Of a DNA stretch of 64,000 nt, positions 53,464 to 60,990 are shown piece by piece. This DNA is from Algoriphagus formosus (GTDB lineage: Bacteria; Bacteroidota; Bacteroidia; Cytophagales; Cyclobacteriaceae). The translations under genes and the position numbers were made by a program. The notes under the pieces are model-generated. The model had not been told where the DNA came from, ran no database searches, and was given only the letters and a program-made list of their open reading frames with translations. The stretch is from the NCBI RefSeq assembly GCF_002807035.1, contig NZ_NIUC01000001.1:930001-994000 (forward strand). Reading direction: 5' to 3'. Within the stretch, counting starts at the first letter, position 1. Each line of letters opens with the position of its first letter.

Positions 53464-54543
53464 ATGTTTAGGCTTTTATTTGAAAATCAGGTTTTTCAGA
53501 AAATCGAGGACTTCCAAACACAGGGAGAAAATGAAATTCTGAATTCCGCGCTCTCTTTTTGCGGGGACTGGCTGTCTGGAAAAACTGTTTTTTCTCAGAA
53601 AACCTCAGGGTCTACCGGTGCTCCCAAAGAAATTAATTTGGCCCGAGATCGGCTGAAAGCAAGTGCAGAGGCAACAGGGAAATTTTTTGGAACAAACTCC
53701 AAACTCAAACTCCTCTGCTGTCTTCATCCTGGATACATCGCCGGAAAAATGATGCTTCTGCGTGCCATGGTTTGGCAATGTGAGATTAGACTGGTGATAC
53801 CGAGTTCAGAGCCTCTTTCAAGCATTCCTGACGCCTATCTACCTGACTTTGTGGCCATGGTCCCTCTTCAAGTGGAAAAAACACTGGAAAATGATTCAGG
53901 GAAAAGAAAGTTGAAAAAACTCAAAACGCTTTTGATTGGAGGAGCGCCCCTTTCAGAATCCTTGCAAGTGAAAATAGCTTCAGAATTGGATAATGCCTGG
54001 CAAAGCTTTGGAATGACTGAAACCGTCTCGCACATCGCTTTGGCTAAAATCACGGAACAAACACTCTGCTACCAAGCACTTCCGGGGGTAAAACTGGGAA
54101 CGGATGAGCGTGGTGCCCTATGGGTGGAAAGCCCAATGAGTGGCACTGAAACTATTCAAACAAATGACCTCGTCCATTTCCAATCAGATGGAAGTTTTCA
54201 GTGGCAGGGACGCTTGGATTTCGTCATAAACTCAGGAGGGATCAAAATTCACCCTGAATTATTAGAACGAAAAGTTGAAATGACCATTCAAAAGTTTTTC
54301 CCTGATTCCCGCTTCATTTTAGGTGGACTCCCCGATGAGCATTTAGGACAGAAACTGGTCTTATTGATTGAGTCTAAGGCAAAAAACTCAGAAAAGGCAG
54401 GGAATTTGCGAGAAGAACTTTCGAAATATTTGGATCGATTTTCCCAACCCAAAGAGATCATAATCTTGGATAAATTCTCAGAGACAGGGAGCGGAAAAAT
54501 CGACCGACTGAAAACCCTTGCGAATGCTCAATCTGATTCTTAG
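53464..54543 (+). CDS. menE: o-Succinylbenzoate-CoA ligase, short Bacteroidota form
   Basis: A 359-residue adenylate-forming enzyme, which activates o-succinylbenzoate to its CoA ester just before the MenB step. The AMP-binding P-loop is QKTSGSTGAPKE, and later motifs are SFGMTETVSHIA (ATP/Mg), GRLDFVINSGGIKIHPELLE (hinge with Asp) and a C-terminal GSGKIDRLKT Lys loop. It is about 100 residues shorter than proteobacterial MenE, with the N-terminal subdomain reduced, which is usual for this lineage. I use ATG 53464; a TTG three codons earlier is unlikely. It overlaps the DUF2141 gene by 20 bp. Confidence 0.88.
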   Translation: MFRLLFENQVFQKIEDFQTQGENEILNSALSFCGDWLSGKTVFSQKTSGSTGAPKEINLARDRLKASAEATGKFFGTNSKLKLLCCLHPGYIAGKMMLLRAMVWQCEIRLVIPSSEPLSSIPDAYLPDFVAMVPLQVEKTLENDSGKRKLKKLKTLLIGGAPLSESLQVKIASELDNAWQSFGMTETVSHIALAKITEQTLCYQALPGVKLGTDERGALWVESPMSGTETIQTNDLVHFQSDGSFQWQGRLDFVINSGGIKIHPELLERKVEMTIQKFFPDSRFILGGLPDEHLGQKLVLLIESKAKNSEKAGNLREELSKYLDRFSQPKEIIILDKFSETGSGKIDRLKTLANAQSDS

Positions 54544-54952
54544 CCTTTTTTTAAGTACCATTTTGGCGATGAACTCCCATCAAAACACCCAATTAGAGCT
54601 CATTATCAACAACGGGAAATCAGATAATGGTTTGGTTCGGGTTTTAATTTTCAATGGTTCGGAAGGATTTCCGGGTGACTACACAAAAGCATTCAAAGCT
54701 CTCAGTACCAAATTGGAGAATAAACGGGCCGTTTTCAATATTTCAAACCTACCCGCGGGAAAATATGCAATCACTGCTTATCACGATGAAGATGGCGATG
54801 GCAAAATGTCCAAAAACCCCTTTGGCTATCCGACCGACCGATTTGGCTTTTCCAATAACCCCAAAATCCTTTTCTCAGCCCCTACCTTCGAAAAATGTCT
54901 TTTTGAAATCAAAGAGGGACAAAGCCACATTCAGGTGATTGATTTGCGCTAA
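54524..54952 (+). CDS. DUF2141-domain exported protein
   Basis: A 142-residue exported protein with a short hydrophobic signal (MLNLILSLFLSTILA) and a DUF2141 domain: GLVRVLIFNGSEGFPG, then LPAGKYAITAYHDEDGDGKMSKNPFGYPTDRFGFSNNP, which is the diagnostic region with its Ca-binding-like DxDxDG loop. The family is extracytoplasmic and its role is unknown. ATG 54524 lies within the end of menE (20-bp overlap), so it is translated from the same transcript although functionally unrelated to menaquinone. Confidence 0.85.
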   Translation: MLNLILSLFLSTILAMNSHQNTQLELIINNGKSDNGLVRVLIFNGSEGFPGDYTKAFKALSTKLENKRAVFNISNLPAGKYAITAYHDEDGDGKMSKNPFGYPTDRFGFSNNPKILFSAPTFEKCLFEIKEGQSHIQVIDLR

Positions 54953-54997
54953 AGATTGGCGTTCACTTTGGTTTCCCATCGATTATTTAAAAAAGCC

Positions 54998-55005
54998 TAC
55001 TTTTG
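54998..55005 (+). promoter_or_regulatory. Candidate -7 box TACTTTTG
   Basis: An exact TAnnTTTG match ends 15 bp before the ATG at 55020. No well-spaced -33 TTTG is present; the nearest TTTG (54967-54970) is 27 bp upstream, so this is a weak candidate. It could give the downstream gene its own start. Confidence 0.3.
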
Positions 55006-55019
55006 CAAAAAACTTTTCC

Positions 55020-55781
55020 ATGAGTAAGAAAAATCAAGCCATTTCAGGAATCATCTTAGAATATCATTCTGGAATTGTACCTCCCCCATTCAGTCACGTT
55101 TTTCGCTTAGAATTGAATTGGTCGGATGGATCACTTCGTGCCAAGCTTGATTTGCATTATACCGACCGAGAAGAACTTTCGGAGGAAGAAATTTTGGATG
55201 AAGGATTTACGCTTTCAGATGATTATCAATATGATGGCAGCCTCAATCCAGTTTGGGTAAAGTCGATTGAAGAACTGCTTCAAGAAACCCGCTACGCCTC
55301 TCAGGTACATGGAGAAGGAGAAATCACCGTAGCAACTATGGAGCATACCAAAACTAGTCCGGCCAAAAGTCCAACCAATCAAGAGACCTGGCAGCTGCTC
55401 GCACAGGACTTGATTCAGGCCATTTATGAGACTGCCAAAAAAGAACTTCCTCTTCAAATCAACTTCCAGGTAGTAGAAAAAGAAAAAACCGACAGAGGAT
55501 CCGTGACCCTACATTTTTCCGATCGGAATGTCCTGCTTGAGTTGAATGGGAAAACCAGCCAACTCAATTGGGAATATGCATTTCAACTGATGAAATTGAT
55601 TTTCACTCCGGATTATGACTACGATATTGCCAAGGAAAAGCCAGGTACAAAAAGAGGAATTTATCTTGATTGCGGAGATGGTCTTTGGCACGAACTCGGA
55701 AAGGGTGTTTTAAATATCGACCCGGAATTTGATGCCGTTGCGCAAATCGAGGAGCACATGCGCAAATTGACCTCCAACTGA
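55020..55781 (+). CDS. Hypothetical protein
   Basis: A 253-residue cytoplasmic protein of unknown function. I use ATG 55020 (MSKKNQAISGIILEYHSG), preceded by a possible -7 box; the longer frame from 54939 is not supported. It has a beta-rich N-terminal half (FSHVFRLELNWSDGSLRAKLDLHYTD), an acidic stretch (EELSEEEILDEGF), then a second half with a similar strand pattern (RGSVTLHFSDRNVLLELNG), which may indicate two related domains. No recognisable catalytic residues. It follows the menE-DUF2141 genes on the same strand and may be part of that transcript. Confidence 0.7.
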   Translation: MSKKNQAISGIILEYHSGIVPPPFSHVFRLELNWSDGSLRAKLDLHYTDREELSEEEILDEGFTLSDDYQYDGSLNPVWVKSIEELLQETRYASQVHGEGEITVATMEHTKTSPAKSPTNQETWQLLAQDLIQAIYETAKKELPLQINFQVVEKEKTDRGSVTLHFSDRNVLLELNGKTSQLNWEYAFQLMKLIFTPDYDYDIAKEKPGTKRGIYLDCGDGLWHELGKGVLNIDPEFDAVAQIEEHMRKLTSN

Positions 55782-55815
55782 TTTATCATTTTTGCTATTG
55801 CATTTAAAGCTTTGA

Positions 55816-55839
55816 TTTTCTTACATTTAAGTAAGAAAA
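55816..55839. promoter_or_regulatory. Perfect inverted repeat before the TIR gene
   Basis: TTTTCTTAC and GTAAGAAAA flank an ATTTAA centre, a perfect 9-bp dyad ending 10 bp before the TIR start codon. Its position in the promoter/leader makes it a candidate operator; as an RNA hairpin it could also affect translation. Confidence 0.45.
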
Positions 55840-55849
55840 ATGAAGAGCT

Positions 55850-56863
55850 ATGTCAAACAACAAGATTTTTGTCAGCTACCGCCGACAGGATGCTTCAGGA
55901 GAAGCAGGACGATTGGTGGATCATTTGCAGGAAGTTTTTGGTGAAAACTCAGTTTTTTTAGATGTAGAGACGATTGAAGCGGGGCTTGATTTTGTAGAAG
56001 CCATCGATCGTGCATTAAACTCCTGCAAAGTTCTGATTGCCATGATTGGCCCCCATTGGGTCAATATTAAAGATTCGGAGGGAAACCCTCGACTTTTTAA
56101 GGAAGATGACTTTATCCGATTAGAAATAGCTGCAGCTCTAAAGCGGGAAATTCGCGTGATTCCAGTCTTGGTCAACGGCGCTGTCATGCCTTCTGCGGAT
56201 CAGCTTCCTGAAGACTTGAAGCCCTTGACACGTCGACATGCCCATGAGATCAGTAGCAGTCGGTGGAAGTACGATTGCGAGCAACTGACAGAGGTTTTGG
56301 AGAAAATTGTGGGAAAAGCTCCCAAACCCGTGCCTGAACCCAAACCTTTTCCCTCGCCACCTCCAAAACCAAAACCTGTTTTCCGCAAAAAATCTTGGAT
56401 TGAGCGTAACTATCTGTGGCTTTTGGGTGGCTTTATTCTAATTTCTGTCATAGGGCTTATGATGGACGTTGAGGAATATGACGACACAATGGATTATATT
56501 GATCCTACCGAGGAACTAGTAGATCAACCAATTTATGATAATACCCCACCACAAGAACCTGTAAGTTCTGCTGCTAGCTTGTCAGGCCGTTGGATTTTAA
56601 GAGCTCAGGATGGTAGTGAAGCTATTTGGGTATTTTCACAGCGAGGAGAAATGATTGAGTTTGCTGAATACAACCTCTTGGATGTGCAGGTAGGTTCTGG
56701 TTCAGGACTAATTGAAGATGGAGATTATTATGCCGATTACTACAATAGTCTAACTGGGATTTCTGGAGAAGTAAGTTTATTCCCAAATGGAAATGGATGG
56801 TCCGGAGAAGCATACTTCCCAAGGACCCAGATAATTCTACCAATCACTTTGACTAGAAATTAA
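55850..56863 (+). CDS. Membrane-anchored TIR-domain protein
   Basis: A 337-residue protein with an N-terminal TIR domain (residues 1-150): box 1 is IFVSYRRQDASGEAG, box 2 contains VFLDVETIEAGLDF, and E92 in DDFIRLEIAAAL is at the position of the catalytic Glu of NADase-type TIRs. A Pro-rich linker (157-178) leads to one transmembrane helix (about 188-205), then an acidic segment and a C-terminal beta domain (about 240-337, GRWILRAQDGSEAIWVF) outside the membrane. Bacterial TIR-TM proteins of this layout occur widely; whether this one has NADase or scaffold function is unknown. It is convergent with the XRE/S24 gene, with 4-bp overlap at the stops. Confidence 0.88.
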   Translation: MSNNKIFVSYRRQDASGEAGRLVDHLQEVFGENSVFLDVETIEAGLDFVEAIDRALNSCKVLIAMIGPHWVNIKDSEGNPRLFKEDDFIRLEIAAALKREIRVIPVLVNGAVMPSADQLPEDLKPLTRRHAHEISSSRWKYDCEQLTEVLEKIVGKAPKPVPEPKPFPSPPPKPKPVFRKKSWIERNYLWLLGGFILISVIGLMMDVEEYDDTMDYIDPTEELVDQPIYDNTPPQEPVSSAASLSGRWILRAQDGSEAIWVFSQRGEMIEFAEYNLLDVQVGSGSGLIEDGDYYADYYNSLTGISGEVSLFPNGNGWSGEAYFPRTQIILPITLTRN

Positions 56864-57633
56864 TCTTTTAACTTTCTCAAGTCTTCCTGAATATCCTTCA
56901 ACATATCACCTAGATCGGCTAGGCTGAGCGATTTCTTCTTATCTCCTGGATTGGGAAAATCAGTACTGATAAAAGCTTTGGCCTCCCAAACCTCCAACAC
57001 GTCCTCTCCCCGAACCTCGTATGGCTTGTAATGCTCATTGTCAGATACTAGGAAAAGCTTACCATTTTCTGCCAAATAATTGAAAACTCGCTTATATACG
57101 ACTCCCTCTGAGGCAGTCACCAATACATAAGTTCGTCCGCTTTTTATTTGCGAAAGCTGATCCACATAAGCACCGATGATAATTGTGCCCGATATCAGAG
57201 GAAGCATGGAATCCCCTGCCAGCTCAAAGGCCCGATAGGTAGCCTGCCTGGGAAGATTGGGAAGGTGAAACTGGGGCAACTGCTCCATATACTCCGGGTC
57301 AGCAAATCCATTGAGATAGCCGGCAGATGCTTTTTGGGGAACCAAAGTGATATTTTCCCGATCTGATTCATCAGCGGCAATGGTAAGAATATTGATCTTT
57401 CGCTTCTGCAGGGCCTTTCTTCCCTCCTTTTCGATATCATGCTCCAATAGCTCCTCCACTCCTGACTCCAAGATCTCAGCAATTTGAAGAAGCGTTACAA
57501 GTTTTGGCTCAGACCTCCCATCCTCGTAGGCCGAAATCATGGTACGCTGAATATTAAGCTGATCGGCCATGTCCTGCTGCGTAAATCCTTTCTGCTTGCG
57601 CAAAAAGCGAATATTTCCTGCTAAGTAGCTCAT
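56860..57633 (-). CDS. LexA-like XRE/S24 repressor
   Basis: A 257-residue regulator combining an XRE helix-turn-helix (residues 4-60, TQQDMADQLNIQRTMISAYEDGRSEP) with an S24/LexA-type autoprotease domain. The self-cleavage elements are all visible: scissile A104-G105 in KASAGY, catalytic S142 in AGDSMLP and the general-base K181 in VVYKRVF, with spacings close to LexA and phage repressors. It should repress until cleaved in response to a DNA-damage-like signal, but this is inference. It follows the 85-residue gene with a 4-bp ATGA overlap. The C-terminal tail is charged (DIQEDLRKLKD). Confidence 0.9.
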   Translation of the reverse strand: MSYLAGNIRFLRKQKGFTQQDMADQLNIQRTMISAYEDGRSEPKLVTLLQIAEILESGVEELLEHDIEKEGRKALQKRKINILTIAADESDRENITLVPQKASAGYLNGFADPEYMEQLPQFHLPNLPRQATYRAFELAGDSMLPLISGTIIIGAYVDQLSQIKSGRTYVLVTASEGVVYKRVFNYLAENGKLFLVSDNEHYKPYEVRGEDVLEVWEAKAFISTDFPNPGDKKKSLSLADLGDMLKDIQEDLRKLKD

Positions 57634-57887
57634 GCTGAAAATAAATAAAAGTCTAAATCATCTGTCTGAGGGGCAATGGGAAAAAGCGGGTCTATTCGTT
57701 GCTCTGCGGCTCTCCGACGTGCCAACCTATTCTGAATCTCAGCAATAATCTCCCCAACAGGCTTAGGTTCATTGACTAATAGATAGCCATACTCCTGCTT
57801 GGGGCTACCCTCCACAAAAAACTTTACCTGCAAATTCCCTGAAGAAAGAGCCTTGGTGCTAATGTTGATTTTATCGACTTGTTCCAT
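57630..57887 (-). CDS. Small unknown protein translationally coupled to the S24 repressor
   Basis: An 85-residue protein. ATG 57887 (MEQVDKINISTK) is preferred to a TTG at 57893. The chain has a beta-rich first half (LQVKFFVEGSPKQEYGYLLVNE) and a basic helix with NRLARRRAAEQR, then an acidic end (TDDLDFYLFS). No family is recognised. Its stop overlaps the repressor start (ATGA), so the two are made together; an anti-repressor, co-repressor or accessory role for the S24 protein is a guess based on linkage. Confidence 0.65.
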   Translation of the reverse strand: MEQVDKINISTKALSSGNLQVKFFVEGSPKQEYGYLLVNEPKPVGEIIAEIQNRLARRRAAEQRIDPLFPIAPQTDDLDFYLFSA

Positions 57888-57967
57888 GATCAATGAGTTT
57901 TACATCAGCAAGATACAAATGTCATTTTTATAAACATTCACTTGTGCAAAAAATTAACATCATTCTA

Positions 57968-57986
57968 TGACATATTTTGTCACAAA
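57968..57986. promoter_or_regulatory. Overlapping dyads upstream of the S24 repressor operon
   Basis: TGACA-N5-TGTCA (57968-57982) overlaps TTTGT-C-ACAAA (57976-57986) in the divergent region between the repressor operon (minus, start 57887) and the barrel protein gene (plus, start 58100). A good place for autoregulation by the S24 repressor. The region is AT-rich; significance is unproven. Confidence 0.35.
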
Positions 57987-58066
57987 TTATTTACACGGTC
58001 GGCAGCAATTCATTTAAGGTTTTGACCGCTCAGCCAATAATTCAAACCCTCCTCAGAATTCGAAGT

Positions 58067-58074
58067 TACCTTTG
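58067..58074 (+). promoter_or_regulatory. Candidate -7 box TACCTTTG of the barrel protein gene
   Basis: An exact TAnnTTTG match 26 bp before the ATG at 58100. A TTTG at the right distance for a -33 element is missing, so this is a partial promoter match. Confidence 0.4.
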
Positions 58075-58099
58075 TACATATTGATTACCAACCAACTAC

Positions 58100-60886
58100 A
58101 TGAAACCCAAATTATTAACAATCTTATTTTTAGTCATTTCCTCATTCAGCATGGCGCAGAATTATACCCTCAAGGGAAAAATCCGCGATGCTAAAAACCA
58201 AGAAACGATTCCCAATGCGACTGTACTATTACTGAACGTAACGGATTCTGCTCAGGTAGATGGAATTATCTCAGACCTGGATGGAAATTTCGAAATAGAG
58301 TCCATCAAGGAAGGCGACTACTTGTTGAAAATTCAGTACCTCGGATATGAAAACTATTTCCGCACCATCCAACTGCTCGGAGACTTGGATTTGGGAACCA
58401 TTTCGATAAGCCAAGAAGCTACAGACCTCCAAGAAGTAACCATTGAGGCTCGCAGAGCTACCAGCCAAAACAAGTCTGACACGACCATGTTCAATGCCGA
58501 TGCATTCAAGACCATGCGGGATGCCAGTGCGCAGACTTTGATCGAAAAGCTACCCGGAGTAACTTCTGAGGACGGTTCACTGCAAGCTCAAGGTGAGTCA
58601 ATCGCACAAATCCTCGTGGATGGGGAGCCATTCTTCGGAACAGATGTACGAACAGCCCTACAAAACCTGCCGGCAGAGGTTATTCAAAGTATTGAAATCT
58701 ATGATCAGTTGAGTGAAAAAGCCCGGTTAAGTGGATTTGACGATGGAGAGCGATTGAAAACAATCAATATTATCACCAAGCCCAATCGACGAAAAGGGCA
58801 ATTTGGCCGAACCAGCGCTGGATACGGAACTGATGATCGGTATTTGGTAGGAGCTAGTATCAATGACTTTGACAATGATCGAAGAATCACCTTCACCGGT
58901 CTTTCCAACAATATCAATGTCACCGATTTTTCATCCGATCCCAATGCTCAGAATAATGCACGTCCACAAAGCGGGATTATTCAAACGCACATCCTCGGAC
59001 TGAACTACTCCGATAAATGGGGTGAAAAAATCAAGGTGTCAGGAAGCTATGTCTTCAGTAGCAGAGAAAATTTTGAGCGTTCCACACGTTTTCGGGAATT
59101 TATCACCTCCGGTGAAAGCGATCAGCTCTACGATGAAGTCAGCACTGAAACTCGCGTAAACAACCGACATCAGTTCGACATGCGTTTTGAATATGACATC
59201 GATGAAAAAAACCGAATCGTATTCATTCCACGTTTTTCAGCACGTTTTGAAACAGAAAACTCTGGTTTTAATGGAGAAACTTCCAACGGATTTGACCCGA
59301 TCAACACGGTGGAAAATATCAGAAATGCAGAAAATGAAGATTATGACATTTTCAATCGGATTTTCTACAGCCATAAATTTGACAAGCCGGGCCGAACGCT
59401 GACTTTCCGGGGAAGAATGAGTGAAAACTGGAACAAGGATCGCGCTAATCGAATCGCCAGAAATGAATATTTCGTCCCCGATTCCAGGACAGAAATCATC
59501 AATCAGCAGATTAATCGAGATCGTAGCGGAAGTTCTTGGGAGACCGGAATTTCATTTACAGAGGCTCTCAGCGAGCGAAGCCAACTTGAGCTTGAATACG
59601 AAATTGGTAACCGCCTGAACGACTCGGACCAGTTGATCTTCGATGTCATTGATGAAGCGATTGATGAGCCTATTTTGGAATTGGATACCGCACTTAGCAA
59701 TACTTTCGAAAGCAAATTCCTAACTCAGGAAACTGAGCTAGGCTATCAGTACAAAACTGAAAAAATCCGAATCCAAACGGAACTTCAATACCAAAATGCC
59801 AGATTAGACAATACACAAGGTTTCCCGCAGGCTTTTGAGCTGCAGCGAACCTTCCAGAGTTTACAGCCAACCGTCAGATTCAATTATCAAATCACAGATA
59901 ATACCAATCTCCAATTTGATTACGATACTCGCGTCCAAGAGCCTGATCTGCGACAGCTTCAGCCAGTAGTCGATAATACAAACCCGCTTCAACTCTATGT
60001 AGGGAATCCAGATTTGGACCAGTCCTACTCCAATCGACTTCGTATGCGATTCCGAAGCAACAATCCGGAAACTGATCAAAGCTGGTTTCTCTTTGCTCAG
60101 ACCTCCTTTGTCAATAATATCATTGCCAACAGTTCCTTTATCGCAGAGGAAGCTACAGAAATCCAACCTGGAATTGTCCTTGAGCCCGGGTCGCAGCTTT
60201 TCAGTCCAGTCAACCTCAATGGCTATTGGGATCTTCGCTCTTGGGCCAGCTATGGAATGCCGGTGGATTTTCTAAAGTCTAATCTGAATATCAATGCCGG
60301 AGCAGGTATCACAAACCGCCCAACCTTTGTCAATGGAGAGAATGGAACAAACTTCTCCCGAAGACTCAGTACAGGGCTTTCATTGAGTAGTAATATCTCC
60401 GATCAGATTGACTTTAATATCTGGACTCGATTGTCATTCAGCCGAGTGGAAAACTCTCTGAACCCAAATCTGAATGATAATTTCTTCAATCAGCGGGCAA
60501 GAGTCAACTTCAACTGGATCTTCTGGGAAGGTTTTGTATTCCGAACTGACATCAACTATCAAGCAAACCGAGGCCTTTCCGAAGGATTTGACCAGAATTT
60601 TACCTTGGTGAATATGAGTTTGGGTAAAAAGATTTTTGGCAATCAGCGCGGAGAGATCAGCCTAAGCGTCTATGACCTCTTCCGTCAAAACAATAATATC
60701 CGACGAAACATCACCGATACCTTTATCGAAGATGTGCAGACCAATGTACTGCAGCGCTATTTTATGCTGACCTTCAGCTATAATATCCGTCGCTTCGCAA
60801 AAGGCACAAGTATGGAAGACTATCAGGATCTGATGGAAGATGGCGGTGATCGAGGTGGCGACCGCAGAAGAGGAAACTGGAATTGA
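58100..60886 (+). CDS. Outer-membrane beta-barrel protein, TonB-receptor-like
   Basis: A 928-residue outer membrane protein: signal peptide (1-19, FSMAQ), a CarboxypepD-regulatory-like beta domain (about 22-105, LKGKIRDAKNQETIPNATV ... GNFEIESIKEGDYLLKIQYLGYE), a plug-like region (about 130-225, ASAQTLIEKLPGVTSEDGSL, QILVDGEPFFGTD, QSIEIYDQLSEKARLSGF) and a long beta-barrel resembling the Bacteroidota OMP_b-brl_3 family. No SusD partner is adjacent, so it is not a standard polysaccharide-utilisation SusC. The C-terminus is basic and Gly/Arg-rich (GGDRGGDRRRGNWN). The ligand is unknown. Confidence 0.9.
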   Translation: MKPKLLTILFLVISSFSMAQNYTLKGKIRDAKNQETIPNATVLLLNVTDSAQVDGIISDLDGNFEIESIKEGDYLLKIQYLGYENYFRTIQLLGDLDLGTISISQEATDLQEVTIEARRATSQNKSDTTMFNADAFKTMRDASAQTLIEKLPGVTSEDGSLQAQGESIAQILVDGEPFFGTDVRTALQNLPAEVIQSIEIYDQLSEKARLSGFDDGERLKTINIITKPNRRKGQFGRTSAGYGTDDRYLVGASINDFDNDRRITFTGLSNNINVTDFSSDPNAQNNARPQSGIIQTHILGLNYSDKWGEKIKVSGSYVFSSRENFERSTRFREFITSGESDQLYDEVSTETRVNNRHQFDMRFEYDIDEKNRIVFIPRFSARFETENSGFNGETSNGFDPINTVENIRNAENEDYDIFNRIFYSHKFDKPGRTLTFRGRMSENWNKDRANRIARNEYFVPDSRTEIINQQINRDRSGSSWETGISFTEALSERSQLELEYEIGNRLNDSDQLIFDVIDEAIDEPILELDTALSNTFESKFLTQETELGYQYKTEKIRIQTELQYQNARLDNTQGFPQAFELQRTFQSLQPTVRFNYQITDNTNLQFDYDTRVQEPDLRQLQPVVDNTNPLQLYVGNPDLDQSYSNRLRMRFRSNNPETDQSWFLFAQTSFVNNIIANSSFIAEEATEIQPGIVLEPGSQLFSPVNLNGYWDLRSWASYGMPVDFLKSNLNINAGAGITNRPTFVNGENGTNFSRRLSTGLSLSSNISDQIDFNIWTRLSFSRVENSLNPNLNDNFFNQRARVNFNWIFWEGFVFRTDINYQANRGLSEGFDQNFTLVNMSLGKKIFGNQRGEISLSVYDLFRQNNNIRRNITDTFIEDVQTNVLQRYFMLTFSYNIRRFAKGTSMEDYQDLMEDGGDRGGDRRRGNWN

Positions 60887-60910
60887 TAGATAAACCCCAC
60901 CAACCAGAAC

Positions 60911-60950
60911 AAAACAGCCCAAGTTTTTAAAGCTTGGGCTGTTTTATTTT
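60911..60950. terminator. Bidirectional intrinsic terminator
   Basis: Perfect arms AAAACAGCCCAAG and CTTGGGCTGTTTT with a 9-nt loop, followed by ATTTT. It lies between the barrel protein and the convergent tex gene and can end both transcripts. Confidence 0.9.
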
Positions 60951-60990
60951 ACTGTAATTTGACTTTAGGTGTCTCAATTCCATTTACCAA

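Noticed and set aside
58100-60886. SusC-type glycan importer
   Set aside because: The plug and barrel resemble OMP_b-brl_3 proteins, there is no SusD partner, and no SusC signature stretch was found.
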